Assembly: GCA_963702105.1 (NCBI GenBank)
Contig: OY969712.1
Location: 5,208,001 to 5,272,000 of the forward strand
Direction: 5' to 3'
DNA length: 64,000 bases
Source: ZC4RG20 sp963702105
Lineage (GTDB): Bacteria; Pseudomonadota; Gammaproteobacteria; Steroidobacterales; Rariloculaceae
This document shows, one piece after another, positions 33,370-42,193 of the stretch. The notes under the pieces are model-generated. The model searched no databases. It was not told the origin of the DNA and saw only the letters and a list, made by a program, of their open reading frames with translations. Every line of letters starts with the position of its first letter. Position 1 is the stretch's first letter. The position numbers and the translations under genes were made by a program.

Positions 33370-34732
33370 ACGCGCCGAGGATCTCGTCCGCGGCGAGTTC
33401 GCCCGATTCCATGGCCCCTTCCATGCCGCGCGCCGAGCGCGCCAGGTGCTCGCCGCAGAAGTGAACGCGCGCGTGTGGCCGGCCCATGACGGCGGCGAAA
33501 CGCGTAATCTCGCCGGGCCTGAAGTAGGCCCATGCGCCTGCAGCATAAGGGTCGGCGCCCCAGGACTTGGCCCCGACGAGCTCGAGCCGGCCCTTGGCCG
33601 CAGGCCTCAGTCGCTCGATGGCCGCGATGACCTCGCGTCCCGCCGCGGCCTCGTCCAGCGCGTCGAGCCGCGCGGCCGCTGCTCCCATGACCCAGGCCGT
33701 CAGCGTCGTGATCTCGTTGGGGTCGCTGCCGCCGCGCACGGCCGCGAGCATGCCGGCCGCCGTGTCCGTGAACAGGCTCGGCGAAAAGCCGTCCTCGTCC
33801 CAGAACGGCGCCTTCGGCCGCAGATAGACCTGCGTGATCGGCTGCGCCGGCAGCGCCCGCACGGCCTCGGCCTGCAGGCCCTCGAGCGGCGGGTCGACGG
33901 CGATGCCGCGCAGCACGCCGAAAGGCAGCGAGCACACGACGCGGCTCGCCGTAAAGCGGCCGCCGTCGGCCGTGCGCACGACCGCCGCGCCCGGACCGCA
34001 CTCGATCGCGGTCACGGTTCTGCCGAGCGCGACCTCGCGCGCGAGCCGCGCGGCCATGGCCTCGGGGATGCGTTGCACACCGCGTTCGGCCGTGAAGCCG
34101 ACGCTGCCCTCGCGCGCGTGCGCGCGCTGCTCACGCGAGAATGCGGCGCGCAGGAACAGCAGCAGCGCCGAAACGTCGCCCGCATCCGCACCGAAGCTTG
34201 CGTTCATGCCGTAAGCGATCGCGATGGCCCGCTCGCCGAGCCCGAGCCCGCACAGCCAGTCGTGGGCCGAGACGTCGGCCGAGGCGAACTCGGGTGAGAG
34301 CCAGTCCGCGGCCGCGGGCAGCGGGTTGTGACGCATCGCGAGCACGCGATGATACGTCCACGGCAGATGGCCCTTGTCGCCGGCCGGAAAGGGATTCGCC
34401 GGATGCTCGGGCCAGTCGCGCTGGCGGATGATCTCGCCTTCCAGCGCGAGGTCCTGCTCGCGGAAGAACTCGAGCAGCGGCGTCACGTCGATGAGCTTTA
34501 CGCCGCAGCTTTCGGCGGCGCCGATCACACGCCCGTAGCCGGCCCCGATGTAGGTGCCGCCGGCCTCGGCGTTGCTGCCTAGATGCTGCATCGAATAAAT
34601 GCGGCCACCGACGCGCCGCTGCGCCTCGAGCACGAGCACGTCGAGCCCCGCGGCCTCGAGCCGGCGCGCGGCCGCGAGGCCGGCGAGGCCCGCGCCGACG
34701 ACGATGACGTCGTGGCCGCCCGCCGGCTTCAT
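33368..34732 (-). CDS. Flavin amine oxidase-like protein, possible coproporphyrinogen oxidase
   Basis: 454 residues. N-terminal FAD-binding motif VIVVGAGLAGLAAARRLEAAG with RRVGGRI, and C-terminal GEHLARSARGMEGAMESGE, the flavin-contacting end of the monoamine oxidase fold. No signal peptide. It is the last gene of hemE-hemQ-hemH-oxidase, coupled to hemH by ATGA. In that position a coproporphyrinogen III oxidase (CgoX/HemY), also of this fold, would be expected; but residues after the first motif resemble monoamine oxidases more than HemY. Function in heme synthesis is therefore an inference from context. Confidence 0.75.
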   Translation of the reverse strand: MKPAGGHDVIVVGAGLAGLAAARRLEAAGLDVLVLEAQRRVGGRIYSMQHLGSNAEAGGTYIGAGYGRVIGAAESCGVKLIDVTPLLEFFREQDLALEGEIIRQRDWPEHPANPFPAGDKGHLPWTYHRVLAMRHNPLPAAADWLSPEFASADVSAHDWLCGLGLGERAIAIAYGMNASFGADAGDVSALLLFLRAAFSREQRAHAREGSVGFTAERGVQRIPEAMAARLAREVALGRTVTAIECGPGAAVVRTADGGRFTASRVVCSLPFGVLRGIAVDPPLEGLQAEAVRALPAQPITQVYLRPKAPFWDEDGFSPSLFTDTAAGMLAAVRGGSDPNEITTLTAWVMGAAAARLDALDEAAAGREVIAAIERLRPAAKGRLELVGAKSWGADPYAAGAWAYFRPGEITRFAAVMGRPHARVHFCGEHLARSARGMEGAMESGELAADEILGA

Positions 34733-35871
34733 GGCGAGTCGACCCCGCAGAGGGCGGGTTTTGCGGGGCCCGGACGGCCGCTGAGGCAACAGTCCGCGGC
34801 ACAGTAGTCGTGGCTCGGCCCGAGAGCTCCGAGCGCGCGGCGCACCGGTGCGGCCGTCATGCGCTCGACGATGAGATCGCGGACCATGCCGACGTAAGCC
34901 GGGTGCGTCCCGACCGTGGCGGCGCGGATCATGTTGATTCCGAGCCGCTCGGCGGCAGCGGCCGCGACCGTGTCGAGATCGATGACGACTTCCATGTGGT
35001 CGCAGACGAAGCCGATCGGCACGACGACGACGTCGTCGATGCCCTCGGCCTTCTGTTGCGCGAGGGCTTCGGAGATGTCCGGGCCGAGCCAGGGTTCGCC
35101 GCCGTAGCGTGCGTTGTTGCTCTGGTAGACGAGCCGCCAGCGCTGGTGCTCGAGCGCGTCGCCGACGAGGCGGCAGGCCTCCTGCAGCTGCGTCTCGTAA
35201 CGCGAGTGGCGCGCCATCGATTCCGGCAGGCTGTGCGCGGTGAACAGGATCGCGGCGCCGGCGCGCCGCTCGGGCTCGAGCCGCGCGAGCGCCGTGCGGG
35301 CGCAATCGGCGACGGCCTCGATGAAGCCGGGATGGTTGAACCCGAGCCGCAGCTTGTCGATCGCGATGGGTGGGTCGATGCCGCGCGTCGCTTCGTAAAG
35401 ATCCTCGCGATAGCGCCGGCATCCGCTGTAGGAGCCGAACGTGCTCGTGACGTAGGCGCAGGCGCGGCGCACGCCGTCGCGGCTCATCTGCGCGAGCGTG
35501 TCGGCGAGAAGCGGGTGCCAGTTGCGGTTGCCCCAGTAGATGGGCAGCCCCGGGCCGCGCTCGTCGAGCTCGCGGCGCAGCGCGGCGATGAACGCGCGCA
35601 CGTGCGCGTTGATCGGGCTCACGCCGCCGTACGCTTCATAGCGCTTCGCGATCTCGCGCTTCGTCTCCTCGCCGACGCGCAGCCCGCGGAACACGTTGTC
35701 GAGGAACGGCGCGACGTCGGCGGGCCCTTCGGGGCCGCCGAACGACACCACGAGCACGGCCTCGTATTCATGCGCGCGCTCGTCGTAGAGGTCCGAATGG
35801 GCCCTCGCCCCGGGCCGCTGGTCGGCGGGGCGATCGTCCGCTGCCGCCGAGGTCACAACGGGCTCTGCCAC
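34729..35871 (-). CDS. hemH: Ferrochelatase, resembling actinobacterial coproporphyrin type
   Basis: Inserts Fe2+ into a porphyrin. 380 residues with VVSFGGPEGPADVAPFL, GGVSPINAHVRAF, YWGNRNWHPLLADTL, TSTFGSYSGCRRYREDL, LFTAHSLPESM and VPIGFVCDHMEVV (catalytic His and Glu regions). The segments SFGGPEGP..V.PFL.NV.RG, GNRNWHP and YSGCR.YREDL recall CpfC of Actinobacteria rather than gammaproteobacterial protoporphyrin ferrochelatases. The tail has four cysteines (YCAADCC and a later ALCG) that could bind a [2Fe-2S] cluster. Its start overlaps the HemQ-like gene by 19 bases. Confidence 0.9.
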   Translation of the reverse strand: MAEPVVTSAAADDRPADQRPGARAHSDLYDERAHEYEAVLVVSFGGPEGPADVAPFLDNVFRGLRVGEETKREIAKRYEAYGGVSPINAHVRAFIAALRRELDERGPGLPIYWGNRNWHPLLADTLAQMSRDGVRRACAYVTSTFGSYSGCRRYREDLYEATRGIDPPIAIDKLRLGFNHPGFIEAVADCARTALARLEPERRAGAAILFTAHSLPESMARHSRYETQLQEACRLVGDALEHQRWRLVYQSNNARYGGEPWLGPDISEALAQQKAEGIDDVVVVPIGFVCDHMEVVIDLDTVAAAAAERLGINMIRAATVGTHPAYVGMVRDLIVERMTAAPVRRALGALGPSHDYCAADCCLSGRPGPAKPALCGVDSP

Positions 35872-36656
35872 GCCGCCTTGCCCACGAAGAACGGGCCGAG
35901 ACTGTCGAGGTACTGCGATGTCTGCTCGGTTTTGCGCATCTCCTGCACGACGGCCGAGAGCGGATGCAGGTTCGCGCCGAGCAGGCCCACGATGAAATCG
36001 TTGTCGTCCCGGTCGAGCCCATGGCAGGCGAGGCGCACGTCCGCCGCGACGCCGGCCTGGCCGTAGCGCTTCGCGAGCGTGCCGTGCTCGGCCAGGATCT
36101 GGCGCTGATGGTCGGCAGGCAGCGTCTGGAAGCGCTTGGCGCGCTGCAGCGGATACCAGATGGCCCAGCGGTGCTTCGGGTTCAGCAGCTTCTGCAGCGG
36201 CTTCACGAGCAACGTGTCCTCGAGGTCGGGCTCGTAGCCGATCGAATAGCTGCGGCCGAGCATGTCGTACTCGGGGCGGTGCTCGAAATCGTCGAACGGC
36301 GCCTCGTTGAACGTCTCGCGCAGCATGCCGACGAAAGTATCCGGGTCCTCGCTCGCCGCCATGACGCCGATGCCCTGCGGATCGTTCGCGTCGATGTAGA
36401 GCACGCCGGCGATCCCCGAGAGCGCGAGCCGTTCGGCGGCAGCCTGCGGGTGCGGGCAGCCCGTGAAGGCCGTGAACTTCATAAACAGGCGCCGGTCGAG
36501 CGAGATGATCTCGCCGTTACGCCGGCCCTTTTCGCTGAGGTCGAGGCGCTCGCGCTCGGCCGGCGCGGCGCCGGCGGCTTTGCGGTCCGGCGCCGGCGCG
36601 CCCTGCTCGGGCGCGCGGCTTTGCTGGGTCGCCGAAGGGGATTCGCTCGCGTTCAT
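35853..36656 (-). CDS. hemQ: HemQ-like chlorite-dismutase-family protein, probable coproheme decarboxylase
   Basis: 267 residues; the first 45 are a disordered Pro/Ala-rich tail. The family dimeric alpha/beta fold follows: FMKFTAFTG, YSIGYEPDLEDTLLVKPLQ, WYPLQRAKRF (Tyr168, matching the radical tyrosine of the ChdC YP motif), AEHGTLAKRYG (His191, matching the proximal heme ligand) and VVQEMRKTEQTSQYLDSLGPFFVG. These segments fit HemQ, and the position between hemE and hemH supports a heme role over chlorite breakdown. The distal residue could not be aligned with certainty. Confidence 0.8.
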   Translation of the reverse strand: MNASESPSATQQSRAPEQGAPAPDRKAAGAAPAERERLDLSEKGRRNGEIISLDRRLFMKFTAFTGCPHPQAAAERLALSGIAGVLYIDANDPQGIGVMAASEDPDTFVGMLRETFNEAPFDDFEHRPEYDMLGRSYSIGYEPDLEDTLLVKPLQKLLNPKHRWAIWYPLQRAKRFQTLPADHQRQILAEHGTLAKRYGQAGVAADVRLACHGLDRDDNDFIVGLLGANLHPLSAVVQEMRKTEQTSQYLDSLGPFFVGKAAWQSPL

Positions 36657-36692
36657 GGGTTTCTCCTTGCGTGTCGGGCACGCCTTCCTTGC

Positions 36693-37709
36693 TCAGGCGC
36701 GCCGCTCGGCGTGCACGGCTTCGACGAGCGCCTCGACGCTCTCGAGCGGGGTCGTCGGCAGGATGCCGTGACCCAAGTTCACGATGTGGCCGCCCGGCGC
36801 GACGTCCGCGAGCAGCCGCTCGGCCGCGGCGCGCGTCGGCACGGCGCCGGCCGTCAGCACGGCCGGATCGATATTACCCTGCAGGGCGCGGCCCGGGTGG
36901 CGCTTCTGCAGCGCGCCGAGGTCCACGCGCCAGTCCACGGCCAGCACCTCGGCCGGCAGGCTCGCATAGGCCTCGACGAGATGCGGCGCGTTCTGCAGAA
37001 ACAGGATCCGCGGCACGCCCGCCGCGCCGACGGCCTCGAGCAGGGCCGCGAGATGCGGCCGGATCAGCGCTTCCCAGTCGCGCAGCGAAAGCACGCCGGC
37101 CCAGGAATCGAAGATCTGCACGGCGTCGGCGCCGGCCGCCGCCTGCCGCTTCAGATAGTCGGCCATGTAGCTGGAGAGCAGGCCGAGGAGGCGGTCGAGC
37201 AGGTCCGGCCGCGCCGCGGCGAACGCGCGCAGCGTCGGGAAGTCCTTGGCGCCGCGGCCCTCGACGAGGTAGGCCGCGAGGGTCCAGGGCGCACCGCAGA
37301 AGCCGAGCAGCGCCGTCGTCGGCGGCAGCTCCGCGCGCGTCAGCGCGAGCGCGCGCATGACCTCGGGCGCGATGGCTTCCGGGTCGGGGGTCGCGAGGCG
37401 CGCGAGGGCGGCCTCGTCGCGGATCGGGTTCGCGACGACGGGGCCCGGGTCGAAATCGAGCTCGATGCCGAGCGCGGGCAGTGGGCTCATGATGTCCGCA
37501 AAGACGATTGCCGCGTCGAGCGCGAACCGCTCGAGCGGCATCAGCGTGACCTCGGCCGCGAGCTCCGGCGAGGCCGCGAGCTCCTTGAAGCCGTGCTTGG
37601 CGCGCAGGGCACGGTACTCCGGCAGGTAACGGCCGGCCTGGCGCATGATCCAGAGCGGGCGGCGCGGCGTGTGCTCTCCGCGGATCGTTTGTAGGAGCAG
37701 TTTCGTCAT
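36693..37709 (-). CDS. hemE: Uroporphyrinogen decarboxylase
   Basis: Decarboxylates uroporphyrinogen III to coproporphyrinogen III. 338 residues with PLWIMRQAGRYLPEYR, the active-site Asp in FADIMSPLPALG, GFCGAPWTLAAYLVEG, and VNLGHGILPTTPLE. First gene of the operon hemE-hemQ-hemH-oxidase; a repeat pair lies just upstream, separating it from the response regulator gene. Confidence 0.97.
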   Translation of the reverse strand: MTKLLLQTIRGEHTPRRPLWIMRQAGRYLPEYRALRAKHGFKELAASPELAAEVTLMPLERFALDAAIVFADIMSPLPALGIELDFDPGPVVANPIRDEAALARLATPDPEAIAPEVMRALALTRAELPPTTALLGFCGAPWTLAAYLVEGRGAKDFPTLRAFAAARPDLLDRLLGLLSSYMADYLKRQAAAGADAVQIFDSWAGVLSLRDWEALIRPHLAALLEAVGAAGVPRILFLQNAPHLVEAYASLPAEVLAVDWRVDLGALQKRHPGRALQGNIDPAVLTAGAVPTRAAAERLLADVAPGGHIVNLGHGILPTTPLESVEALVEAVHAERRA

Positions 37710-37725
37710 CGGTCTCTCGCAACGG

Positions 37726-37747
37726 AAAGGGGGTCAGAGCCCTTTTT
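37726..37747 (+). repeat. Dispersed palindromic repeat, forward copy of a pair
   Basis: AAAGGGGGTCAGAGCCC followed by five T. Lies just upstream of the hemE start on the opposite reading direction; partner at 37790-37811 after 42 bases. Confidence 0.83.
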
Positions 37748-37789
37748 GGCCCGGCGATCGTCGCAACCGGCCCGGCATGGGCGGGAGCG

Positions 37790-37811
37790 AAAAAGGGCTC
37801 TGACCCCTTTT
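37790..37811 (-). repeat. Dispersed palindromic repeat, inverted copy of a pair
   Basis: Partner of 37726-37747; ends four bases from the response regulator stop. Confidence 0.83.
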
Positions 37812-37815
37812 CTGG

Positions 37816-38553
37816 TCATTCGGGCTCGGGCTCCGTCGTGAATCGATAGCCTACGCCGCGCACGGTGTGGAAGTGCGCGGGCGCCTCCGGGTTGCGCTCG
37901 AAGCGCTTGCGCAGCCGCGCGATGAAATTGTCGATCGTGCGCGTCGAGGGGAACACTTCGTAGCCCCAGACGCGGTCGAGAATTTCCTCGCGCGTCACGA
38001 TGGCGCCGGCGTGCTCGGCCAGCACCTTGAGGATCATGGCCTCCTTGTGCGTGAGCGCGTGCTCGTCGCCGTCCCACGACGTCGCCTGATAGGTATGGAA
38101 GTCGATGCGGTTGCCGTCGAAAGCGAGCTTCGACTCCGTCTCGTCGTACCAGCGGCTGCGCTTCAAGATCGCCGCGACGCGCAGCAGCAGCTCCTTGAGG
38201 TGGAACGGTTTCGCGAGGTAGTCGTCGCCGCCGGCCTCGAAACCGCGGATGCGGTCGGCCGCATCACCCTTGACCGTCAAAAACAGCACGGGTGTCTGGC
38301 GGCCCTCGGCGCGAATCGCCTCGCACACCTCGAGGCCGTTCATCTTGGGCATCATGACGTCGAGCAGGATCAAATCGAAACGGTGCGCGCGCGCCTTCTC
38401 CAAGCCGTCCTGGCCGTCGTGCGCGATCGCGGTCTCGTAGCCTTCGGCTTCGAGATTCTCGCGGATGCCCTCTGCCAGATGCGCCTCGTCGTCCACGACG
38501 AGGATGCGCGCCGGGCGTCCCGGCCGAACGACGCTCGAGACCGGCTCGCTCAT
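37816..38553 (-). CDS. OmpR-family response regulator
   Basis: 245 residues. Receiver domain ILVVDDEAHLAEGIRENLEAEG, phospho-acceptor Asp in LILLDVMMPKMNG, Lys in YLAKPFHLKELL; C-terminal winged helix with LTHKEAMILKVLAEHAGAIV and TRTIDNFIARLRKRFE, VRGVGYRF. Coupled to the kinase gene by an ATGA overlap. Embedded between hemL and hemE on the same strand, so it is likely co-transcribed with heme genes; the signal and targets are unknown. Confidence 0.92.
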   Translation of the reverse strand: MSEPVSSVVRPGRPARILVVDDEAHLAEGIRENLEAEGYETAIAHDGQDGLEKARAHRFDLILLDVMMPKMNGLEVCEAIRAEGRQTPVLFLTVKGDAADRIRGFEAGGDDYLAKPFHLKELLLRVAAILKRSRWYDETESKLAFDGNRIDFHTYQATSWDGDEHALTHKEAMILKVLAEHAGAIVTREEILDRVWGYEVFPSTRTIDNFIARLRKRFERNPEAPAHFHTVRGVGYRFTTEPEPE

Positions 38554-39641
38554 CGGTTCGCCCGCTCCGGCCAGCTGATCGTCAGCGTGGCGCCCTGCCC
38601 CGGTCCGCGGCTGCTCGCGCCGATCGTCCCGCGCGAGAGCTCCACGAGCCGCCTGACGATGTAAAGACCGAGTCCCGTGCCGGCCATCGAGCGCCTGAGC
38701 TCGTCGCCGAGACGGTGGAACTTCTCGAAGATCATGGCCGCATCCTCGGGCGGGAACCCGAGCCCGTCGTCGGCGACCGTGAGCTCGACTCTGCCCGCGG
38801 CCGCGCTTCCCGTAACCGCGATGCGGTGGCCGTCGCCCGCGACGCAGGCCTTGACCGCGTTGTCGAGCAGATTGCGCAGGATGGTCTCGAGCGCGGAAGG
38901 ATCGATCTCGAGCCGCAGACCCTCGGCAACGTCGACGGCGACCTCGATGCCGCTCGCGGCCGCCCGCTCGGCGATCTCCGCGACGCCGGCCGCGACGGTG
39001 CTGCGGACGTCCACGGCTTCGGGCGCGAGCACCTGCCGGCCCTCCTCGAGGCGCGTCGTGTCGAGCAGGTTGTCTACCATGCGCAGCAGCCGCTCGGCAT
39101 CGTCGAGGATGCGGCGGCCGAGCCGCCGGCTGTCGGGCGCCTCGGCGCGCATGAGCAGCGTCTCGGCGGCGAGGCGCACGCTCGCGATCGGGCTCTTGAA
39201 CTCGTGCGAGACGGCCGCGAGAAAGTTCTGCTGCCGGCGCCGGAGCTCGGCGTCGTGGCGGATCGTGAGCGTGAGCACGGCCATGCCCGCGACGAGGACC
39301 GCGATGAAAAAGCTGCCCTCCCACAGGTAGCGGATGCGCGTGCGCGCGGCCGAGCGGTCGAGCTCGGCGAGCGCGGCCGGATGGACTCGCACCGTGCCGT
39401 TCGCGAAGTCCATATCCAGATGCGGCATGAGACGCGTCACGTCGTCGGGCGCGCGCCCGGCCAGGAAGGCGCCGACGACCTCGGCGTCGGCCTCGTAGAG
39501 TGCCGTGATGCGCCGCTCCACGGCCCGGGCGTTGACGATGTTCTCGGCCATCCAATAGCCGACCTGCACGATCGAGATCACGAGCAGCGAGAGGAAGCCG
39601 ATGAGCAAGGCCTTGCTCGGGTCGCGGCGCAGCATGGTCAC
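38550..39641 (-). CDS. Membrane sensor histidine kinase in the heme cluster
   Basis: About 363 residues. Two membrane segments (ALLIGFLSLLVISIVQVGYW and FFIAVLVAGMAVLTLTI) enclose a periplasmic region of about 90 residues; the cytoplasmic core has H-box AVSHEFKSPIASVRLA, N-box LLDNAVKA, DDGLGFP and GTGLGLYIVRRL. No HAMP domain is obvious. The GTG at 39641 overlaps the hemL stop (GTGA); ATG 39635 is an alternative. Pairs with the downstream regulator. Its periplasmic domain matches no family I recognise. Confidence 0.88.
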   Translation of the reverse strand: MTMLRRDPSKALLIGFLSLLVISIVQVGYWMAENIVNARAVERRITALYEADAEVVGAFLAGRAPDDVTRLMPHLDMDFANGTVRVHPAALAELDRSAARTRIRYLWEGSFFIAVLVAGMAVLTLTIRHDAELRRRQQNFLAAVSHEFKSPIASVRLAAETLLMRAEAPDSRRLGRRILDDAERLLRMVDNLLDTTRLEEGRQVLAPEAVDVRSTVAAGVAEIAERAAASGIEVAVDVAEGLRLEIDPSALETILRNLLDNAVKACVAGDGHRIAVTGSAAAGRVELTVADDGLGFPPEDAAMIFEKFHRLGDELRRSMAGTGLGLYIVRRLVELSRGTIGASSRGPGQGATLTISWPERANR

Positions 39642-41119
39642 GGCTCGTCCGCCGGGGCCGGGGGCTCGGGCCGGTCTCCGGCCACCGCGCCGAGCACCTC
39701 GCCGAGGGCCGCGGCGAGCCGGTCGATGTCGGCGCGCGTGTGGGCCAGCGACAGGAACGCGATCTCGTAGGCCGAGGGCGCGAGCGCGACGCCGCGCTCG
39801 AGCAGACCGTGGAACACGCGTGCGTAGAACCCGGCCGCGCGCGCGTCGAGCGCCTCGGCCGAGCGCGGAGGCTCGGCGGCGTACCAGGCGATCCAGAACA
39901 TCGAGCCTAGGCGTACGAGGGTCGCCGGAACGGGGCTCGAGGCCAGCACGGGCGCGAGCGCCTTTTCGAGATACTCGCCGAGCTCCTCGAGCCGGCGCCA
40001 GCCGTCCTCGTCCTGGAGCGTACGCAGTGTCGCGAGGCCGGCCGTCATCGCGATCGGATTGCCCGAGAGCGTTCCGGCCTGATAGACGTCGCCCTCGGGC
40101 GCGAGCCGGCGCATGATCTCGCGCCGGCTGCCGAAGGCGCCGACGGGCATGCCGCCGCCGATGACCTTGCCGAAGGTCGCGAGGTCCGGGGTGATCTTGA
40201 GGCGCTCGGCCGCGCCGCCGGGCGCGACGCGAAAGCCGCTGATGACCTCGTCGAAGATCAGCAGGGCGCCGTGCCGGTCGCAGAGAAAGCGCAGCGTCTC
40301 GAGGAATGCGGGCCGCTGCAGCAGCAGGCCGTTGTTGGCCGGCACGGGCTCGATGATCGCGGCGGCGATCGATTCGCCGTCGCGCGCGAACAGCGCCTCG
40401 AGCGCGGCCGCATCGTCGAGCGGCACGACGCGCGTGAGCTCTGCGAACGCCGCGGGCACGCCGTTCGAGGAGGGCTGGCCGAAGGTGGCCAGACCGGAGC
40501 CCGCCGCGACGAGCATCGCGTCCGCATGGCCGTGGTAGCAGCCCGAGAATTTGACGATGAGATCGCGCCCCGTCATGCCGCGCGCGAGCCGGATCGCCGT
40601 CATGACGGCTTCGGTGCCCGAGGAGACGAAGCGCACCTGCTCGAGCCCGGGGTAAGCCCGCACGACGGCCTCGGCGAGCTCGATCTCCTCCTTGCATGGG
40701 GCGCCGAACGACGTGCCGCGCCGGCAGGCCGCCTCGACGGGCTCGATGACGCGCGGGTGTGCGTGGCCGAGGATCAACGGTCCCCACGAGCCGACGAAGT
40801 CGAGGTACTCCCGCCCGTCCACGTCGACGACTGTGGCGCCGCGGCCCTCGCGCACGACGAGCGGCGTGCCGCCGACGGCGCCGAAGGCGCGCACGGGCGA
40901 GTCGACGCCGCCCGGCAGCACTTTCTCCGCGCGCGCGAACCAGGCTGCCGATTCGGGACCGGCCGCGCCGGCCGCGCCGCCGGCGCGTTTAGGGCCGCCT
41001 GGGCCGCCTTGGCCGCCTGGGCCGCCGGGGCCGCCTGGGCCGCCTGCGCGGCCGCCGTCCGCGGCGGTTTGCGGGCCGTTTCCGGCCGCCCGATACTCCT
41101 CTTGTTCCCCTGGGCTCAC
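39638..41119 (-). CDS. hemL: Glutamate-1-semialdehyde 2,1-aminomutase
   Basis: PLP enzyme forming 5-aminolevulinate in the C5 pathway. The catalytic region starts near residue 58 (WFARAEKVLPGGVDSPVRAF), with GSWGPLILGHAHP, SSGTEAVMTAIRLAR, LLIFDEVISGFRV and the PLP lysine in TFGKVIGGGMPVGAFG. The first 55 residues are an extra segment with collagen-like Gly-Gly-Pro triplets, absent from normal HemL. The GTG start overlaps the hemB stop (GTGA). A start inside or after the glycine tract is possible but would lose the coupling. Confidence 0.95.
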   Translation of the reverse strand: MSPGEQEEYRAAGNGPQTAADGGRAGGPGGPGGPGGQGGPGGPKRAGGAAGAAGPESAAWFARAEKVLPGGVDSPVRAFGAVGGTPLVVREGRGATVVDVDGREYLDFVGSWGPLILGHAHPRVIEPVEAACRRGTSFGAPCKEEIELAEAVVRAYPGLEQVRFVSSGTEAVMTAIRLARGMTGRDLIVKFSGCYHGHADAMLVAAGSGLATFGQPSSNGVPAAFAELTRVVPLDDAAALEALFARDGESIAAAIIEPVPANNGLLLQRPAFLETLRFLCDRHGALLIFDEVISGFRVAPGGAAERLKITPDLATFGKVIGGGMPVGAFGSRREIMRRLAPEGDVYQAGTLSGNPIAMTAGLATLRTLQDEDGWRRLEELGEYLEKALAPVLASSPVPATLVRLGSMFWIAWYAAEPPRSAEALDARAAGFYARVFHGLLERGVALAPSAYEIAFLSLAHTRADIDRLAAALGEVLGAVAGDRPEPPAPADEP

Positions 41120-42117
41120 AGCCAGCCTCCGCGCAGCGCGTCGCGCGCGTGATAAGTGATGATCTGGTCGGCACCGGCGCGGCGGATCGCGAGCAGGTTC
41201 TCGCGCACGACGGCGGGCTCGTCGAGCCAGCCGTTCGCGGCCGCGGCCTTCACGGCCGAGTATTCGCCGGACACATTGTAGGCGGCGAGCGGCAGATCGG
41301 ATATTTCGCGCACGGCACGGATCACGTCGAGATACGGGAGCGCCGGCTTGACCATGAGCATGTCCGCGCCTTCCTCCGTATCGAGGTCGGCCTCGCGCAG
41401 CGCCTCGCGCACGTTGCGGCAGTCCATCTGATAGCTCTTGCGGTCGCCGCTCTCGGGCGTGGAGTCGGCCGCGTCGCGGAACGGGCCGTAGTAGGCCGAT
41501 GCGTATTTCACGGAGTAGGACATGAGGATCACGCGCTCGAAGCCGTTGCCGTCGAGGGCATCGCGAATGGCCGCGACGCGGCCGTCCATCATGTCGGAAG
41601 GCGCGACGACGTCGGCGCCGGCCCGCGCGTGGCTCAGCGCCGCGGCGACGAGCGGCTCGAGCGAGCGGTCGTTGTCGACATAGCCCTCGTCGAGCACTCC
41701 GCAGTGGCCGTGGCTCGTATACGCGCAGAGGCAGACGTCGGTCATGACCAGCAGATCGTCGCCGAACTCCTTCTTGAGCCGCTCGACGGCACCCTGCACG
41801 GCGCCATTCGGGTCGGCCGCGGCCGACCCGTGCGCCGTTTTCCCGCCGTGCTCCGGATGACCGAACAGCAGCACCGACCGGATGCCGAGCTCGAGGTCGG
41901 CCCCGACCTGTGCGAGCAGCGTCTCGACGCCCTGCAGCGAGATGCCGGGCATCGAAGGCACGGGCTCGTCGGCCTTGGCCGTCGGCAGCACGAAGTGGGG
42001 CATGACGAGCTGCGAGGCTGCGACCTGCGTCTCGGCGACGAGATTGCGCAGTGCAGGCGTGCGGCGCAGGCGGCGAGGCCGGCGGCGGTCGGGGAGGGTG
42101 ATTGCGGCTTCGGGCAT
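41116..42117 (-). CDS. hemB: 5-aminolevulinate dehydratase (porphobilinogen synthase)
   Basis: Condenses two 5-aminolevulinates. 333 residues. The cysteine-rich site DVCLCAYTSHGHCG marks the zinc-dependent class; Schiff-base lysines lie in ILMSYSVKYASAYYGPFRDA and MLMVKPALPYLDV. Start at ATG 42117, MPEAAITLPDRRRPRRLRR; the open frame further upstream belongs to the repeat-rich hemD region and is not coding. Overlaps hemL by four bases. Confidence 0.97.
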   Translation of the reverse strand: MPEAAITLPDRRRPRRLRRTPALRNLVAETQVAASQLVMPHFVLPTAKADEPVPSMPGISLQGVETLLAQVGADLELGIRSVLLFGHPEHGGKTAHGSAAADPNGAVQGAVERLKKEFGDDLLVMTDVCLCAYTSHGHCGVLDEGYVDNDRSLEPLVAAALSHARAGADVVAPSDMMDGRVAAIRDALDGNGFERVILMSYSVKYASAYYGPFRDAADSTPESGDRKSYQMDCRNVREALREADLDTEEGADMLMVKPALPYLDVIRAVREISDLPLAAYNVSGEYSAVKAAAANGWLDEPAVVRENLLAIRRAGADQIITYHARDALRGGWL

Positions 42118-42193
42118 GGGAGTCTCCGTCAGAGTGTGCGGTTCGGCGCGCGGCGGCGCCGAAGGCGGCTGCCGGCGGTCTTGCGGACCGCGC

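Noticed and set aside
35853..36656. True chlorite dismutase
   Set aside because: No perchlorate reductase genes nearby; the YP tyrosine and heme-gene context fit coproheme decarboxylase better, though the distal residue is unresolved.
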